A stretch of 35,211 nt of DNA from NCBI GenBank assembly GCA_015492495.1, contig WGEY01000013.1:1-35211 (forward strand). Reading direction: 5' to 3'. Position numbers and translations under genes: made by a program. How positions within the stretch are numbered: the first letter of the stretch is position 1; every line of letters begins with the position of its first letter. This document shows positions 1-9,006 of the stretch, piece after piece. The stretch comes from Deltaproteobacteria bacterium (GTDB lineage Bacteria; Desulfobacterota; GWC2-55-46; DRQE01). The notes below the pieces were generated by a model. The model was not told the origin of the DNA and did not search any database. It was given only the letters and a program-made list of their open reading frames with translations.

Positions 1-2009
1 CCCCAGAAGTGTTCCTCGCCCCCCTTCCCACCGGTGCCGTCCTCCTTCAGTATCTTTATGGCATTGTTGAGCTCGAGATGGCTTCCAAGGAGCACCAGGA
101 GGTCGCCGGCCTGCACCTTGAAGTCCCCGTTGGGGTTCATGACGGCCTTGCCCTTTCTTATGACCGCCATGACAGTGGCCCCGCCGGTTCTCCTCCTTAT
201 GTCGAGCTCACCGAGCGTCTTTCCGTCCGCGCGGCTGCCCCTTTCCACGTAATACGTGTCCATGACGCTCGTTTCGAGTATGGATGCAAGGCGGGCTAGC
301 CTCTCGACACTCAGGGAGGGGCTCCGGAACATGGCGTAGCCCTCCTGGCGTACGAGGTCGATCTGGTTCTGTATGATGTTGCCGGGGACCCTGTACTCCT
401 TGAGGACACGCGCGAATATCTCGACAGATGTCTCGAACTCTTCGGGGATGACCTGTGTCGCCCCGAGGCGATAAAGATCTTCCACCTCGTCCAGGTAATG
501 CGTCCTGACGATAATCGAAATCGTGGGATTGAGGTCCCTCGACGCCTTGACCGCCCTCCTCGTCGCCACCGGGTCGGTTATGCCTACCACTATTACCCTG
601 GCCTTTTCAACCCCCATCCTCTTCAGTATCTCCGGGTGGCTCGCATCGCCGAAGTACGCCTTGTGCCCCTCTTCCCTCGCACGCTGGACCCTCTCGACGT
701 TTATGTCCACGACGAGATGCTCTATGCCGGTCTCCTTAAGCACCCTGGCGAGGTTCCGTCCGTTGAGCCCGTAGCCCACGATGATCACGTGATCGGTGAG
801 GTGGGTATGAGGAACGGCCTCGCCGGTGGCCACCCTGGTTCCGAGGCGGCGGCCGAGGAAGTTGGCCACACCGGCCGACCAGTTGAAGATAAAGGGCGTA
901 AGGGCCATGGTTATTATGGATACGGCGAGGATAAGCTGGTAGAGGTCATGCGGGAGGAACCCGAAGCCCTCGCCCATCTTGATGAGTATGAAGGAGAACT
1001 CCCCTATCTGGGCGAGGTTGAGCCCCACTATTATGGACAGGCGGAGCGGATATCTCAGTATACGGCCTGCCAGAACGAGGACAACGGTCTTTACGAGCAG
1101 TATGCCCATGGTGAGCAGGCACAGCAGCAACAGGTTCGAGATGAAGAAGTTGAGCTCGAGGAGCATCCCTATGGATACGAAGAAGAGCGAGCTGAAGGTG
1201 TCCTTGAACGGGAGGACCTCCGCCACTATCTGATGGGAATACTCTGATTCGGATATTACAAGCCCTGCGATGAACGCCCCCATGGCCAGCGACAGCCCCA
1301 CCAGCGAGGAGGCCCAGGCCGTGCCCAGGCATACGAGCACGATGGTGAGGATGAAGATTTCCCTGTTTCTGAGCTTTACGACCTCGTTGAAGAGCCTCGG
1401 CACTATGTACGAGGTGGTGGCCATTATGGCGAATATAGCCAGCGCGGCTATGCCCAGGTCCCTTACCACCGAGGCGCCGGAAAGCCCGCCTTCCCCTGCA
1501 ATGCCCTGTATGACCATGACCATCCAGACGATGCTGATGTCCTGGAAGAGCAGAATGCCAACCGAGAGGTTGCCGTGGGCGGAACGCAGGTCGCCCCGGT
1601 CGGCGAGCAGCTTGAAGACTATGGCCGAGGATGACATGGAAACAATGAAACCGAGAAGAAGCGCCACCTCGAAGGACTGTCCCGCAAGGGTCATGAAGAG
1701 CCAGACGAAAAGGGTCGTGAGCCCTATCTGGAGCCCCCCGCCCAGCATGACCTCGCGCTTTATGCCGAGCATTCTCTTTACCGAGAACTCCAGGCCGATG
1801 GTGAAGAGCAGAAGCACGATCCCTATATGGGCCAGCACCTCGACGGTCTCGGTCTCGGTCACGAGCCCGAATCCCTGCGGGCCGATGATCATTCCCGACA
1901 CGAAGAAGCCCACGATAGTGGGAAGCCCGAGCCTCGCAAGGCCGATGCTCAGGGGAACGGAGATCCCCAGAAGGATCAACATGTCTCTCAGTAACGGGAT
2001 GCTTTCCAC
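1..2009 (-). CDS. CPA2-family monovalent cation:proton antiporter (Kef/YbaL-like) with C-terminal TrkA-N and TrkA-C domains; 3' end truncated by window edge
   Basis: Minus-strand translation from GTG at 2009 reads VESIPLLRDMLILLGISVPLSIGLARLGLPTIVGFFVSGMIIGPQGFGLVTETETVEVLAHIGIVLLLFTIGLEFS..., followed by a Rossmann motif HVIIVGYGLNGRNLARVLKETGIEHLVVD and an RCK_C-like segment. Missing from the ORF track because it runs off the window. Confidence 0.88.
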   Translation of the reverse strand, partial: MESIPLLRDMLILLGISVPLSIGLARLGLPTIVGFFVSGMIIGPQGFGLVTETETVEVLAHIGIVLLLFTIGLEFSVKRMLGIKREVMLGGGLQIGLTTLFVWLFMTLAGQSFEVALLLGFIVSMSSSAIVFKLLADRGDLRSAHGNLSVGILLFQDISIVWMVMVIQGIAGEGGLSGASVVRDLGIAALAIFAIMATTSYIVPRLFNEVVKLRNREIFILTIVLVCLGTAWASSLVGLSLAMGAFIAGLVISESEYSHQIVAEVLPFKDTFSSLFFVSIGMLLELNFFISNLLLLCLLTMGILLVKTVVLVLAGRILRYPLRLSIIVGLNLAQIGEFSFILIKMGEGFGFLPHDLYQLILAVSIITMALTPFIFNWSAGVANFLGRRLGTRVATGEAVPHTHLTDHVIIVGYGLNGRNLARVLKETGIEHLVVDINVERVQRAREEGHKAYFGDASHPEILKRMGVEKARVIVVGITDPVATRRAVKASRDLNPTISIIVRTHYLDEVEDLYRLGATQVIPEEFETSVEIFARVLKEYRVPGNIIQNQIDLVRQEGYAMFRSPSLSVERLARLASILETSVMDTYYVERGSRADGKTLGELDIRRRTGGATVMAVIRKGKAVMNPNGDFKVQAGDLLVLLGSHLELNNAIKILKEDGTGGKGGEEHFW

Positions 2010-2084
2010 CTGACAGGCTCCTCCGTAGCGGAAAGGTGCTTAATGAAACGCGGGAACAGAGACCTTTTTCAGAAGAAAAAACGA

Positions 2085-2732
2085 CTAACCGAAGATCTCG
2101 GTCAGCGTTTCGAGGGTCTTTTCCTCGCACAGTATGTTGAGGTGATCCCCCTCGAGAACCTTGAAGCCGCTCTTGGGGATGAAGAACTCCTCACCCCGCT
2201 GCACGACCACCGGCAGGCAGTCCTCCGGAAGGTCAAGGTCGTCTATGTGTTTTCCTATGTGTTCCTTCTTGTGGATGATGGTGGTGAAGACCCTTATGGA
2301 GCCGCCGACGAGCGTCGATACCTCCAGCGCATGCAGCTTCCGGGCCATGTCGGCTATGTGCTTTGCCGTGGCCACCTTGGGGTTGATCACCTCCTGTATG
2401 CCGAGTGTGCGGCATACGTTGTTGAACTCCGGGTCATCGAGCCTCACGAGGACCCTTTTTACCCCGTACTCCATGGCGACGAGTGCGATTATTATGTTCT
2501 CATGGTCACCGTCGGTCAGTGACAGGACCATGTCGGCCTTGTCGACCTCCGCCTTCTCGAGCATGTCGGGCCTCGTTGCATCACCGCAGAGCACCATCAC
2601 ATCGAGCTCGTTCGCAAGCATCTCGCAGACGTCCTGGCTTTCATCGATGACGATGACGTCATGGCCGGCGTTCACGAGGCTTTCCGCCACGAGGCGCCCG
2701 ATATCTCCTCCCCCGGCTATGATTACTCTCAT
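2085..2732 (-). CDS. trkA: Trk potassium uptake NAD-binding regulatory protein TrkA (single RCK unit)
   Basis: MRVIIAGGGDIGRLVAESLVNAGHDVIVIDESQDVCEMLANELDVMVLCGDATRPDMLEKAEV...; typical TrkA_N then TrkA_C; adjacent to trkH. Confidence 0.92.
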   Translation of the reverse strand: MRVIIAGGGDIGRLVAESLVNAGHDVIVIDESQDVCEMLANELDVMVLCGDATRPDMLEKAEVDKADMVLSLTDGDHENIIIALVAMEYGVKRVLVRLDDPEFNNVCRTLGIQEVINPKVATAKHIADMARKLHALEVSTLVGGSIRVFTTIIHKKEHIGKHIDDLDLPEDCLPVVVQRGEEFFIPKSGFKVLEGDHLNILCEEKTLETLTEIFG

Positions 2733-2744
2733 GTTACGCTCCTT

Positions 2745-4190
2745 TTAGGGTTTGCGCAGCATCCTGCTGTTGGCCGCGGCTCCGAAGGAGTAACCCCAGA
2801 CAAAGAGCGGCAGGAACTCGAGCCTCCCGGCCCACATCATGAGTATGAACAGCACCTTCAGCTGGACCGGAAGTTCGGGTGATACTATGCCCGATGAAAG
2901 CCCCACCGTGGACGCCGCCGATGTCACTTCGAATATGCTCTCCAAGGGTCCGTAGCCGTGCCATACCAGTATCAGGCCGGCTACGAAGATACAGACGAGG
3001 TAGAGTGTTATGACGTAGGATATGCCGACGAGCTCTTCCTTGGCTTCTTCGGAGACCCTGAGATGCGGCGGCAGCACCCTTTCCCTAGGATAGAGCCTGG
3101 AGGTGAGAAATCCAACGAGCCCCTTGTAGAGCTGAATGATGCGGTGAAGCTTGATTCCCCCGGCGGTCGAGCCCATCGATCCGCCGACGAGCATGGATAC
3201 CACGAGCACCATCATGGCGGCCTCGGAGAGATCCGCCGGGACGTTGTGCAGGTAGAAACCGGTTGTTGTCTGCGCGGAGGCGGCCAGAAAGAGGCCGTTC
3301 AGCCATCGTCCCTTGCCGGTGAGCCCTGCGCCGGCGAGTACACCGGCTGCCGCTATCATGACGAGGAGCAGGCGTGTCTGCGGATTTTTTATCATGCCCA
3401 GCAAGGCGTCCTTCCATGTTTTGCTCGCCTTCCACACCCGGTAATGGCTGACGAAGTTCGTGGCACCGAGGACCATTATCACCAGGAACGGAACGAAGGC
3501 CCTTGCGCCGGGCAGTATCCCGGCGCTCCCGGTCCGGGAGGCGAAGCCGCCGGTAGATATGCCGGCGAGAGTGTAGCAGACGGCGTCAAAGGGTTTTATG
3601 CCGAAGATACTGAAGAGCAGGATGCCGAAGGCCGTAAACAGGAGATAGGTTATTATGATCACATGGAGGTGCTTGGCTATGCGTGGAGCGACCTTCTCCT
3701 TGCCGGTCTCCTTTAGGAGCGTCACTGCGGGTCTGCCAGAGATTATGAAGAGGCTCACCGTTATGGCCACGAAGCCGAGCCCGCCGAGCCACTGTTGCAA
3801 CGCCCTTGAAAATAGCAGGGAGCGGGGGGCTGTTCCTACGTCGATCATGCTGAACCCGGTGGTCGTAAAGCCGCTCATGGCCTCGAACCAGGCGTCCATT
3901 AAAGAGAGGTCGCCGAAGAAGAAAAACGGTACGGCCCCCACAAGGCTTGCGATGAGAAAAGAAAGCGATGCTATGGAGGCTACCTCCGCGCCTGTTACGT
4001 CCTTCTCGGGGACCCTCCGCGAAAGGAACAGGCCCGCACCCGCCACAACAAGCCCGAAGACCGTATGAAAGACGAAGTGTCCCTCCCCGAGCAGTATGAT
4101 GACCGCGGCATTGAGAAGCAAGGATCCGCCGAGTACGACAAGCACGCCCCCTATGTACTTGGATATAACCCTGTAGCGTATTACACTCAC
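2745..4190 (-). CDS. trkH: Trk-type potassium uptake protein TrkH
   Basis: 481 aa; FEAMSGFTTTGFSMI, AGISTGGFASRTGS, SAQTTTGFY, VGGSMGSTAGGIKLHRI: the four TrkH/KtrB selectivity-filter repeats. Confidence 0.93.
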   Translation of the reverse strand: MSVIRYRVISKYIGGVLVVLGGSLLLNAAVIILLGEGHFVFHTVFGLVVAGAGLFLSRRVPEKDVTGAEVASIASLSFLIASLVGAVPFFFFGDLSLMDAWFEAMSGFTTTGFSMIDVGTAPRSLLFSRALQQWLGGLGFVAITVSLFIISGRPAVTLLKETGKEKVAPRIAKHLHVIIITYLLFTAFGILLFSIFGIKPFDAVCYTLAGISTGGFASRTGSAGILPGARAFVPFLVIMVLGATNFVSHYRVWKASKTWKDALLGMIKNPQTRLLLVMIAAAGVLAGAGLTGKGRWLNGLFLAASAQTTTGFYLHNVPADLSEAAMMVLVVSMLVGGSMGSTAGGIKLHRIIQLYKGLVGFLTSRLYPRERVLPPHLRVSEEAKEELVGISYVITLYLVCIFVAGLILVWHGYGPLESIFEVTSAASTVGLSSGIVSPELPVQLKVLFILMMWAGRLEFLPLFVWGYSFGAAANSRMLRKP

Positions 4191-4663
4191 TCTTTGGGTT
4201 CTTTTGGCGCCTCTTTTTCAGGTTCGGTCGTTTCTTCCGGCGCTTCTTCGGTCCGGCCTTCTTCCGAGGGCTCTTCCTTCTCCCCGGCCTCCGCAGGCGC
4301 CTCTTCCGGGGCCGGCTGCTCCGAGGGCCTGGCTGCTATCCTTTTCTTGACCCGTTCAATCTCCTCCTCGATCTTCGCCGTCTCCTCCTCCACCTTCTTT
4401 ATATCCTCGACGAGCTTCATCACCTCGGGCTTGGAGAGCGGATTCTCATAGGGTGGCTTCGCCAGGTCGTAGACGATGCCCCCCAGCTCGGTGAAGAGCT
4501 TTTCGGCCTTTTTGTGTGTTGTATAGGCCTTGTAGCGCAGCTTGCTCGTCTTTGCCACCTCCTCGCTCTTCTCTGCGGCAACCTTGGCCCCGCCCTTTAC
4601 GGCCTCCCAGCCCTCATGGGCCGCCTTCTTGAGTTCCTCTCTGACTCTGTCCCAGAATGCCAT
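4187..4663 (-). CDS. Hypothetical coiled-coil protein with acidic E/P/A-rich C-terminal tail; overlaps trkH start
   Basis: MAFWDRVREELKKAAHEGWEAVKGGAKVAAEKSEEVAK...KVEEETAKIEEEIERVKKRIAARPSEQPAPEEAPAEAGEKEEPSEEG...; stop overlaps the GTG start of trkH. Confidence 0.75.
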   Translation of the reverse strand: MAFWDRVREELKKAAHEGWEAVKGGAKVAAEKSEEVAKTSKLRYKAYTTHKKAEKLFTELGGIVYDLAKPPYENPLSKPEVMKLVEDIKKVEEETAKIEEEIERVKKRIAARPSEQPAPEEAPAEAGEKEEPSEEGRTEEAPEETTEPEKEAPKEPKE

Positions 4664-4699
4664 CGCTCTCCTCCTTGTGTCTTTTTTTCTTATACATCG

Positions 4700-4728
4700 A
4701 TAATATAGGTAGCCTATGTGTCTGTCAA
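4700..4728 (-). promoter_or_regulatory. Putative sigma70 promoter for the trk operon
   Basis: Minus strand TTGACA (4728-4723), 17-bp spacer, TATTAT (4705-4700), about 40 bp upstream of the 4663 start. Confidence 0.6.
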
Positions 4729-4808
4729 GGTCTAAGAGGGGCCGTATGCGGCCTGGCATCTTCAGTGTGTCAGAGGCCGTACATACAGCCGGGAGCTTCG
4801 ATAAAGGC

Positions 4809-4837
4809 TTTACAAGAAATGTGTTTGAAAGTATACT
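4809..4837 (+). promoter_or_regulatory. Putative sigma70 promoter for folD
   Basis: TTTACA (4809-4814), 17-bp spacer, TATACT (4832-4837). Confidence 0.5.
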
Positions 4838-4838
4838 A

Positions 4839-4910
4839 AAGGAAACCCTGATTAATCCGTCATTGCGCAGCGAAGCAATGACGAGACAGGCAGTAAATCA
4901 GGGCTTCCTT
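4839..4910. repeat. Nested inverted repeat between folD promoter and start codon
   Basis: Outer arms AAGGAAACCCTGATT (4839-4853) and AATCAGGGCTTCCTT (4896-4910), 14/15 complementary; inner perfect arms CGTCATTGC and GCAATGACG within 4858-4883. Confidence 0.8.
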
Positions 4911-4918
4911 AAATAATT

Positions 4919-5782
4919 ATGGCTGAAATAATAGACGGAAAGGCTGTCGCCCGGGAGGTAAGGGAGGCGGTCAAGAACGAGGTGGAGAAGCTTGGCAGGG
5001 AGAGGGGGCTTGTCCCCGGGCTCTCCGTGGTGCTAGTCGGCGAGGACCCTGCCTCGCAGGTGTATGTGAGGAACAAGGGCAAGGCCTGCGAGAAGACGGG
5101 TATCCGCTCTGTGCAGCACACCCTGCCCGAAGACACCACGCAGGAGAGGCTCCTGGGGCTCATAGAGGAGCTGAACAACGACCCTTCGGTGCACGGTATC
5201 CTCGTGCAGCTGCCGCTCCCGCCGCATATAGACGAGCACTCCGTAATAGAGGCCATCTCTCCGGAAAAGGACGTGGACGGGTTCCATCCGTTCAACGTGG
5301 GAAGGCTCGTGGTGGGAAGGCCGGCCTTCAGGCCCTGTACGCCAGCCGGGATCATGAGGCTTTTGGACTCCACGGGCATCGACCTCACGGGCAAGGAGGC
5401 CGTGGTGGTGGGCAGGTCTAATATAGTCGGCAAGCCGGTGGCCTTCATGCTTCTTGAGCGCAACTCCACGGTCACCATATGTCACTCAAGGACAGAGGAC
5501 CTGCCCGAAAAGATAGCCAGGGCGGACGTACTCATAGGGGCCGTTGGAAGGCCGGAGATGATAAAGGGCGAGTGGATAAAGCCCGGGGCCGTGGTGGTGG
5601 ACGTGGGCATAAACCGTGTCCCTGAAAGGGGCCTCGTGGGTGATGTGGAGTTCGAGAGCGCAGCCAGAAGGGCTTCCTGGATAACGCCGGTGCCGGGCGG
5701 GGTAGGGCCCATGACGATAGCGATGCTCCTCCGGAATACGGTCGAAGCGGCAAAGAGGGCGGCCGACGGGTCGGGTGCATGA
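4919..5782 (+). CDS. folD: Bifunctional methylenetetrahydrofolate dehydrogenase/methenyltetrahydrofolate cyclohydrolase FolD
   Basis: [18 protein letters not shown]...[22 protein letters not shown]...[13 protein letters not shown]...[14 protein letters not shown]...[18 protein letters not shown]...[20 protein letters not shown]. Confidence 0.97.
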   Translation: MAEIIDGKAVAREVREAVKNEVEKLGRERGLVPGLSVVLVGEDPASQVYVRNKGKACEKTGIRSVQHTLPEDTTQERLLGLIEELNNDPSVHGILVQLPLPPHIDEHSVIEAISPEKDVDGFHPFNVGRLVVGRPAFRPCTPAGIMRLLDSTGIDLTGKEAVVVGRSNIVGKPVAFMLLERNSTVTICHSRTEDLPEKIARADVLIGAVGRPEMIKGEWIKPGAVVVDVGINRVPERGLVGDVEFESAARRASWITPVPGGVGPMTIAMLLRNTVEAAKRAADGSGA

Positions 5783-6432
5783 TCATTACAAAGAAAAAGA
5801 GCGTGGATTCCGTACTCAAGAGCCTTGAAGGGGTCCGGGACAAAAGGATATATCTCTTCGGCTGCAACTCCTGCGCGGAGCAGTGCAAGACCGGCGGACC
5901 GCAGGAGCTTACGGAGATGGCCCGTACGCTCGAGGACAACGGCTTCGAGGTCATCGGCAGCTCGCTTGTCGACGAGACCTGCTATAACCAGCTCGTAAGG
6001 AGGGAGTTCCGCAGGAAGGAGGAGATCAGAAGGGCCGATGCGATAGTGGTGCTCGCCTGCGGAGCCGGGGTGAAGACCGTCGCATCCAATGCGGACGCAT
6101 CCCAGCCGGTCTTTCCGGCACTCGACACGCTGTTCCTTGCAAGCGTGGAGAGGTACGGCAGGTTCTTCGAGGGGTGCTCTCTGTGCGGTGAGTGCGTACT
6201 TGACCGTACCGGCGGCATATGCCCGCACACCGAGTGTCCAAAGGGGCTGTTGAACGGCCCGTGCGGCGGGGTTGTCGGCGGTATGTGCGAGGTGGATACG
6301 TCAAACGAGTGCGCATGGGTGAGGATATTCAAGCGGCTTGAAAAGCAGAACAGGCTCGATGTGATGAAGAGGTTCTCGCCGCCCAAGGACCACTCCGGTT
6401 CGCTGCGTCCGAGAAACGTATGCCTTAGATGA
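5779..6432 (+). CDS. metV: Methylenetetrahydrofolate reductase C-terminal/zinc-binding protein (MetV-like)
   Basis: [15 protein letters not shown]...[33 protein letters not shown], the cysteine-rich MTHFR_C signature; overlaps the folD stop. Confidence 0.85.
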   Translation: MIITKKKSVDSVLKSLEGVRDKRIYLFGCNSCAEQCKTGGPQELTEMARTLEDNGFEVIGSSLVDETCYNQLVRREFRRKEEIRRADAIVVLACGAGVKTVASNADASQPVFPALDTLFLASVERYGRFFEGCSLCGECVLDRTGGICPHTECPKGLLNGPCGGVVGGMCEVDTSNECAWVRIFKRLEKQNRLDVMKRFSPPKDHSGSLRPRNVCLR

Positions 6433-6516
6433 GACCCCTCACGCCCCACCTTCCTTAGTGTGCAAAAGAAGACCCTTGTATCAGCACGCCCCCGTGATGC
6501 ATGTTCAACGGGAAAG

Positions 6517-7593
6517 ATGAACACGGCTTTTCTCTACTCCGAAAAGTTTTCCGACTTCTCCTATGGGGTCGATCACCCCATGAGGCCGTTGAGGCTAAGG
6601 CTCACTTACGAGCTCATCAGGGGCTGCGGGCTCTTAGACCTGCCCGGCGCCTCTGTTGTCCGGGCCAGAAGGGCCACGGACGAAGAGCTTCTTCTCTTTC
6701 ACACACACGAATACATAAGGATATTAAAAGAGGCTGATTCCGGTGCCGTACCCGAAGGCGGGGCGGCCTTCGGGCTCGGTTACGGGGACAACCCGGCGTT
6801 CAGAGGGGTCTTCGAGTGGTCGAGTTACTCCGCCGGCGCATCTGTACAGGCCGCGGGGCTCGTTGCAGGCGGCAAGGCGGAGGTGGCCTTCAACATCGCA
6901 GGAGGGCTCCATCACGTGATGCCTGACAGGGCGAGCGGCTTCTGCTACCTGAATGATCCGGTGATAGCCATAAAGCACCTCACGGGCCTGGGTAAGCGGG
7001 TGGCCTACGTGGACATAGACGCACATCACGGCGACGGGGTTGAAGCGGCCTTCTACTCGACGGACACGGTCCTTACGGTCTCGCTGCACGAAAGCGGACA
7101 TTACCTCTTCCCCGGCACGGGCTTCCCGCACAACATGGGAGAAGGCAGGGGCAGGGGGTACGCCGTAAACCTGCCTTTTCCGCCCGGAACCGGCGATACC
7201 GTCTTTCTGAGGGGCTTCGAGGAGATAGTGCCGCCCTTCATAGAGGCGTTCAGGCCCGATATACTCGTTACACAGCTCGGCGTCGATACATTCAGGACCG
7301 ATCCCATAACGCACCTGAACCTTACGACAAACGGCTTCGAGGCGATGGTCGCAAGGTTCCGGTCCTTCGGCCTTCCATGGGTTGCACTGGGCGGGGGCGG
7401 CTACGACATGGACAATGTGAAGAGGGCGTGGACACTCGCCTGGGCTGTGATGAACGGTGCTGAGGTGCCGGAGGGTATCAGGGACGAACCACCGGAATCC
7501 AGCGTGGCGGAGGACGAAAGGTTGTGGAGCGTCGTGGAAGATGATGTAAGGTTCCTGAAAGAGGAGGTCTTGGAAATCGTCAAGGCTGAGTAA
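6517..7593 (+). CDS. AcuC/histone-deacetylase superfamily protein
   Basis: DHPMRPLRLRLTYEL, FNIAGGLHHVMPDRASGFCYLNDPVIAI, VAYVDIDAHHGDGVEAAF, LGVDTFRTDPITHLNLTTNGF, LGGGGYD. ATG 6517 preferred over upstream GTG 6460. Confidence 0.9.
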   Translation: MNTAFLYSEKFSDFSYGVDHPMRPLRLRLTYELIRGCGLLDLPGASVVRARRATDEELLLFHTHEYIRILKEADSGAVPEGGAAFGLGYGDNPAFRGVFEWSSYSAGASVQAAGLVAGGKAEVAFNIAGGLHHVMPDRASGFCYLNDPVIAIKHLTGLGKRVAYVDIDAHHGDGVEAAFYSTDTVLTVSLHESGHYLFPGTGFPHNMGEGRGRGYAVNLPFPPGTGDTVFLRGFEEIVPPFIEAFRPDILVTQLGVDTFRTDPITHLNLTTNGFEAMVARFRSFGLPWVALGGGGYDMDNVKRAWTLAWAVMNGAEVPEGIRDEPPESSVAEDERLWSVVEDDVRFLKEEVLEIVKAE

Positions 7594-7602
7594 GGAAGGA
7601 GG

Positions 7603-7661
7603 GGCAGACGGGGTTGAACACGGCTGCATGCTGCTATGATGCGTTTTCAACCCCGTCTGCC
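7603..7661. repeat. Perfect 16-bp inverted repeat (hairpin) downstream of acuC-like gene
   Basis: GGCAGACGGGGTTGAA (7603-7618) / TTCAACCCCGTCTGCC (7646-7661), 27-nt loop, no downstream T-tract. Confidence 0.8.
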
Positions 7662-7904
7662 GGGCGGAAGAAGCCTGGCTCCGATGAAGCCGAATTTATT
7701 AAATGTATCTGCCCTGCCCCCGGACCGGTCTGCGGGGCTTTAAAGAGGCAACGCCCCGTACCGGCGTATTGCATCTGATTATTTTATCGGAAGGCCCGGG
7801 AAAAACTTTAGAAGAATTTTTTTGACCGTGTCCGGACCTGCCGCGCAAGGCCGCAACAACACATATGTGTGTCATCACCCCGAGGCACATTACAAATACA
7901 GTGT

Positions 7905-7933
7905 TTATCGATGTTACAAAGTTATGCTATACT
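7905..7933 (+). promoter_or_regulatory. Putative extended -10 promoter for small XRE gene
   Basis: TGCTATACT (TG at 7925-7926, TATACT 7928-7933); weak -35 TTATCG at 7905-7910, 17-bp spacer. Confidence 0.4.
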
Positions 7934-8039
7934 CTTAACAGTATATTTTATGGCGGTACAGAACACTACATATATGTATTGTACATCCTACCCAAACATG
8001 TATAGTCGGGTGCAACATGTGGCAAAGGGGGCGCAAGAC

Positions 8040-8339
8040 ATGAAAAAGATACGTCAAGGATTAGGGAGGAGGATCAGGCTTCTCAGGAAGTCGAACGGCC
8101 TTACCCAGGAGCAGTTGGCGGAGAGGGCCGGGCTGTGCTACAAGTATGTAGGCGAGATAGAGAGGGGCGAGGTGAACCCGAGCTTGAAGTCAATGGTGGC
8201 TGTGGCTACGGCGCTCGGCGTAAGGATTAACGATCTCTTCCCCTCTGAAAACGACATTTTTCCGAACTTCGCACCCAGGGATCTCAGGTTGATCAAGGAA
8301 GCCCTATCGCTTTTAAACTCCACCTTCTCCAAATTGTAA
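8040..8339 (+). CDS. Small XRE-family helix-turn-helix transcriptional regulator
   Basis: MKKIRQGLGRRIRLLRKSNGLTQEQLAERAGLCYKYVGEIERGEVNPSLKSMVAVATALGVRINDLF. Confidence 0.88.
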   Translation: MKKIRQGLGRRIRLLRKSNGLTQEQLAERAGLCYKYVGEIERGEVNPSLKSMVAVATALGVRINDLFPSENDIFPNFAPRDLRLIKEALSLLNSTFSKL

Positions 8340-8484
8340 GAGCCTTGCGGGATACAGATTATTGGAACCGAGCGTGATCCAACCGCCCGGCGCCCCGCTT
8401 CCCGTATGCCCTTGAGCAGAAGCCTGTCGTTATCCCTTCCGCGTTTTCCTCAGCGGACATGACACGCCCCCAAGCAATCAGCAC

Positions 8485-8514
8485 TTGACAATAAGGTTTT
8501 ACAAACAGTATGCT
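8485..8514 (+). promoter_or_regulatory. Putative sigma70 promoter for crcB-DUF190
   Basis: TTGACA (8485-8490), 18-bp spacer, TATGCT (8509-8514). Confidence 0.45.
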
Positions 8515-8617
8515 TGAGGGCATGCTGTAAAAAGGGCGGCCGGGCTGCTCGAAGGTGCACGAGGAGCGTGTCCTGCTGCAACCTTGCGACTCTCCTGAGC
8601 ATGGCGGGGGCATCGAT

Positions 8618-8992
8618 TTGAAAAAAATAATCTTTCTTGCCCTTGGGGGTGCGGCGGGCACTGTACTGCGTTACTGGGTCTCCGGGTTCGTGCAGAGGTC
8701 GTACCGGGGCGGATTCCCTGTCGGCACCCTGGCGGTTAATATCGCCGGTTGCTTTCTGTTCGGGCTGGTCTGGTCGCTCGCCGAGGAGCGCCTTGTCGTA
8801 AGCGGGCAGTTGAGGGCCATGGTGCTGGTTGGCTTCATGGGTGCCTTCACCACGTTTTCGACCTTTGCCTTCGAGACGGGGGAGCTTCTGAGGGATGCGC
8901 AGTGGACGCTCGCCTCGTTCAACCTGCTGGCGCAGAACATATCGGGCATCATATTTCTCTACATAGGTCTTGCACTTGGACGTCTTCTTTAA
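8618..8992 (+). CDS. crcB: Fluoride channel/efflux protein CrcB (Fluc); TTG start likely
   Basis: LKKIIFLALGGAAGTVLRYWVSGF...FPVGTLAVNIAGCFLFGLVW...MVLVGFMGAFTTFSTFAFETGELL. Confidence 0.92.
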   Translation: MKKIIFLALGGAAGTVLRYWVSGFVQRSYRGGFPVGTLAVNIAGCFLFGLVWSLAEERLVVSGQLRAMVLVGFMGAFTTFSTFAFETGELLRDAQWTLASFNLLAQNISGIIFLYIGLALGRLL

Positions 8993-9006
8993 CGGGCGGG
9001 TGTGCT

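Noticed and set aside
498-2130. Long plus/minus ORFs (498-1247 +, 1270-2013 +, 946-2130 -)
   Set aside because: All overlap the CPA2 antiporter, whose correct minus-strand frame is open to the window edge and gives a clear protein; the listed ORFs are shadow frames.
7722-7767. Cyclic-di-GMP or cobalamin riboswitch in the acuC-XRE gap
   Set aside because: Lacks the GACGCAAAGC or GCCACUG signatures; left as an unassigned structured region.
8515-8617. Fluoride riboswitch upstream of crcB
   Set aside because: No GCUGAUG-N-CCUAC core or expected pseudoknot seen by eye; needs a covariance-model check.
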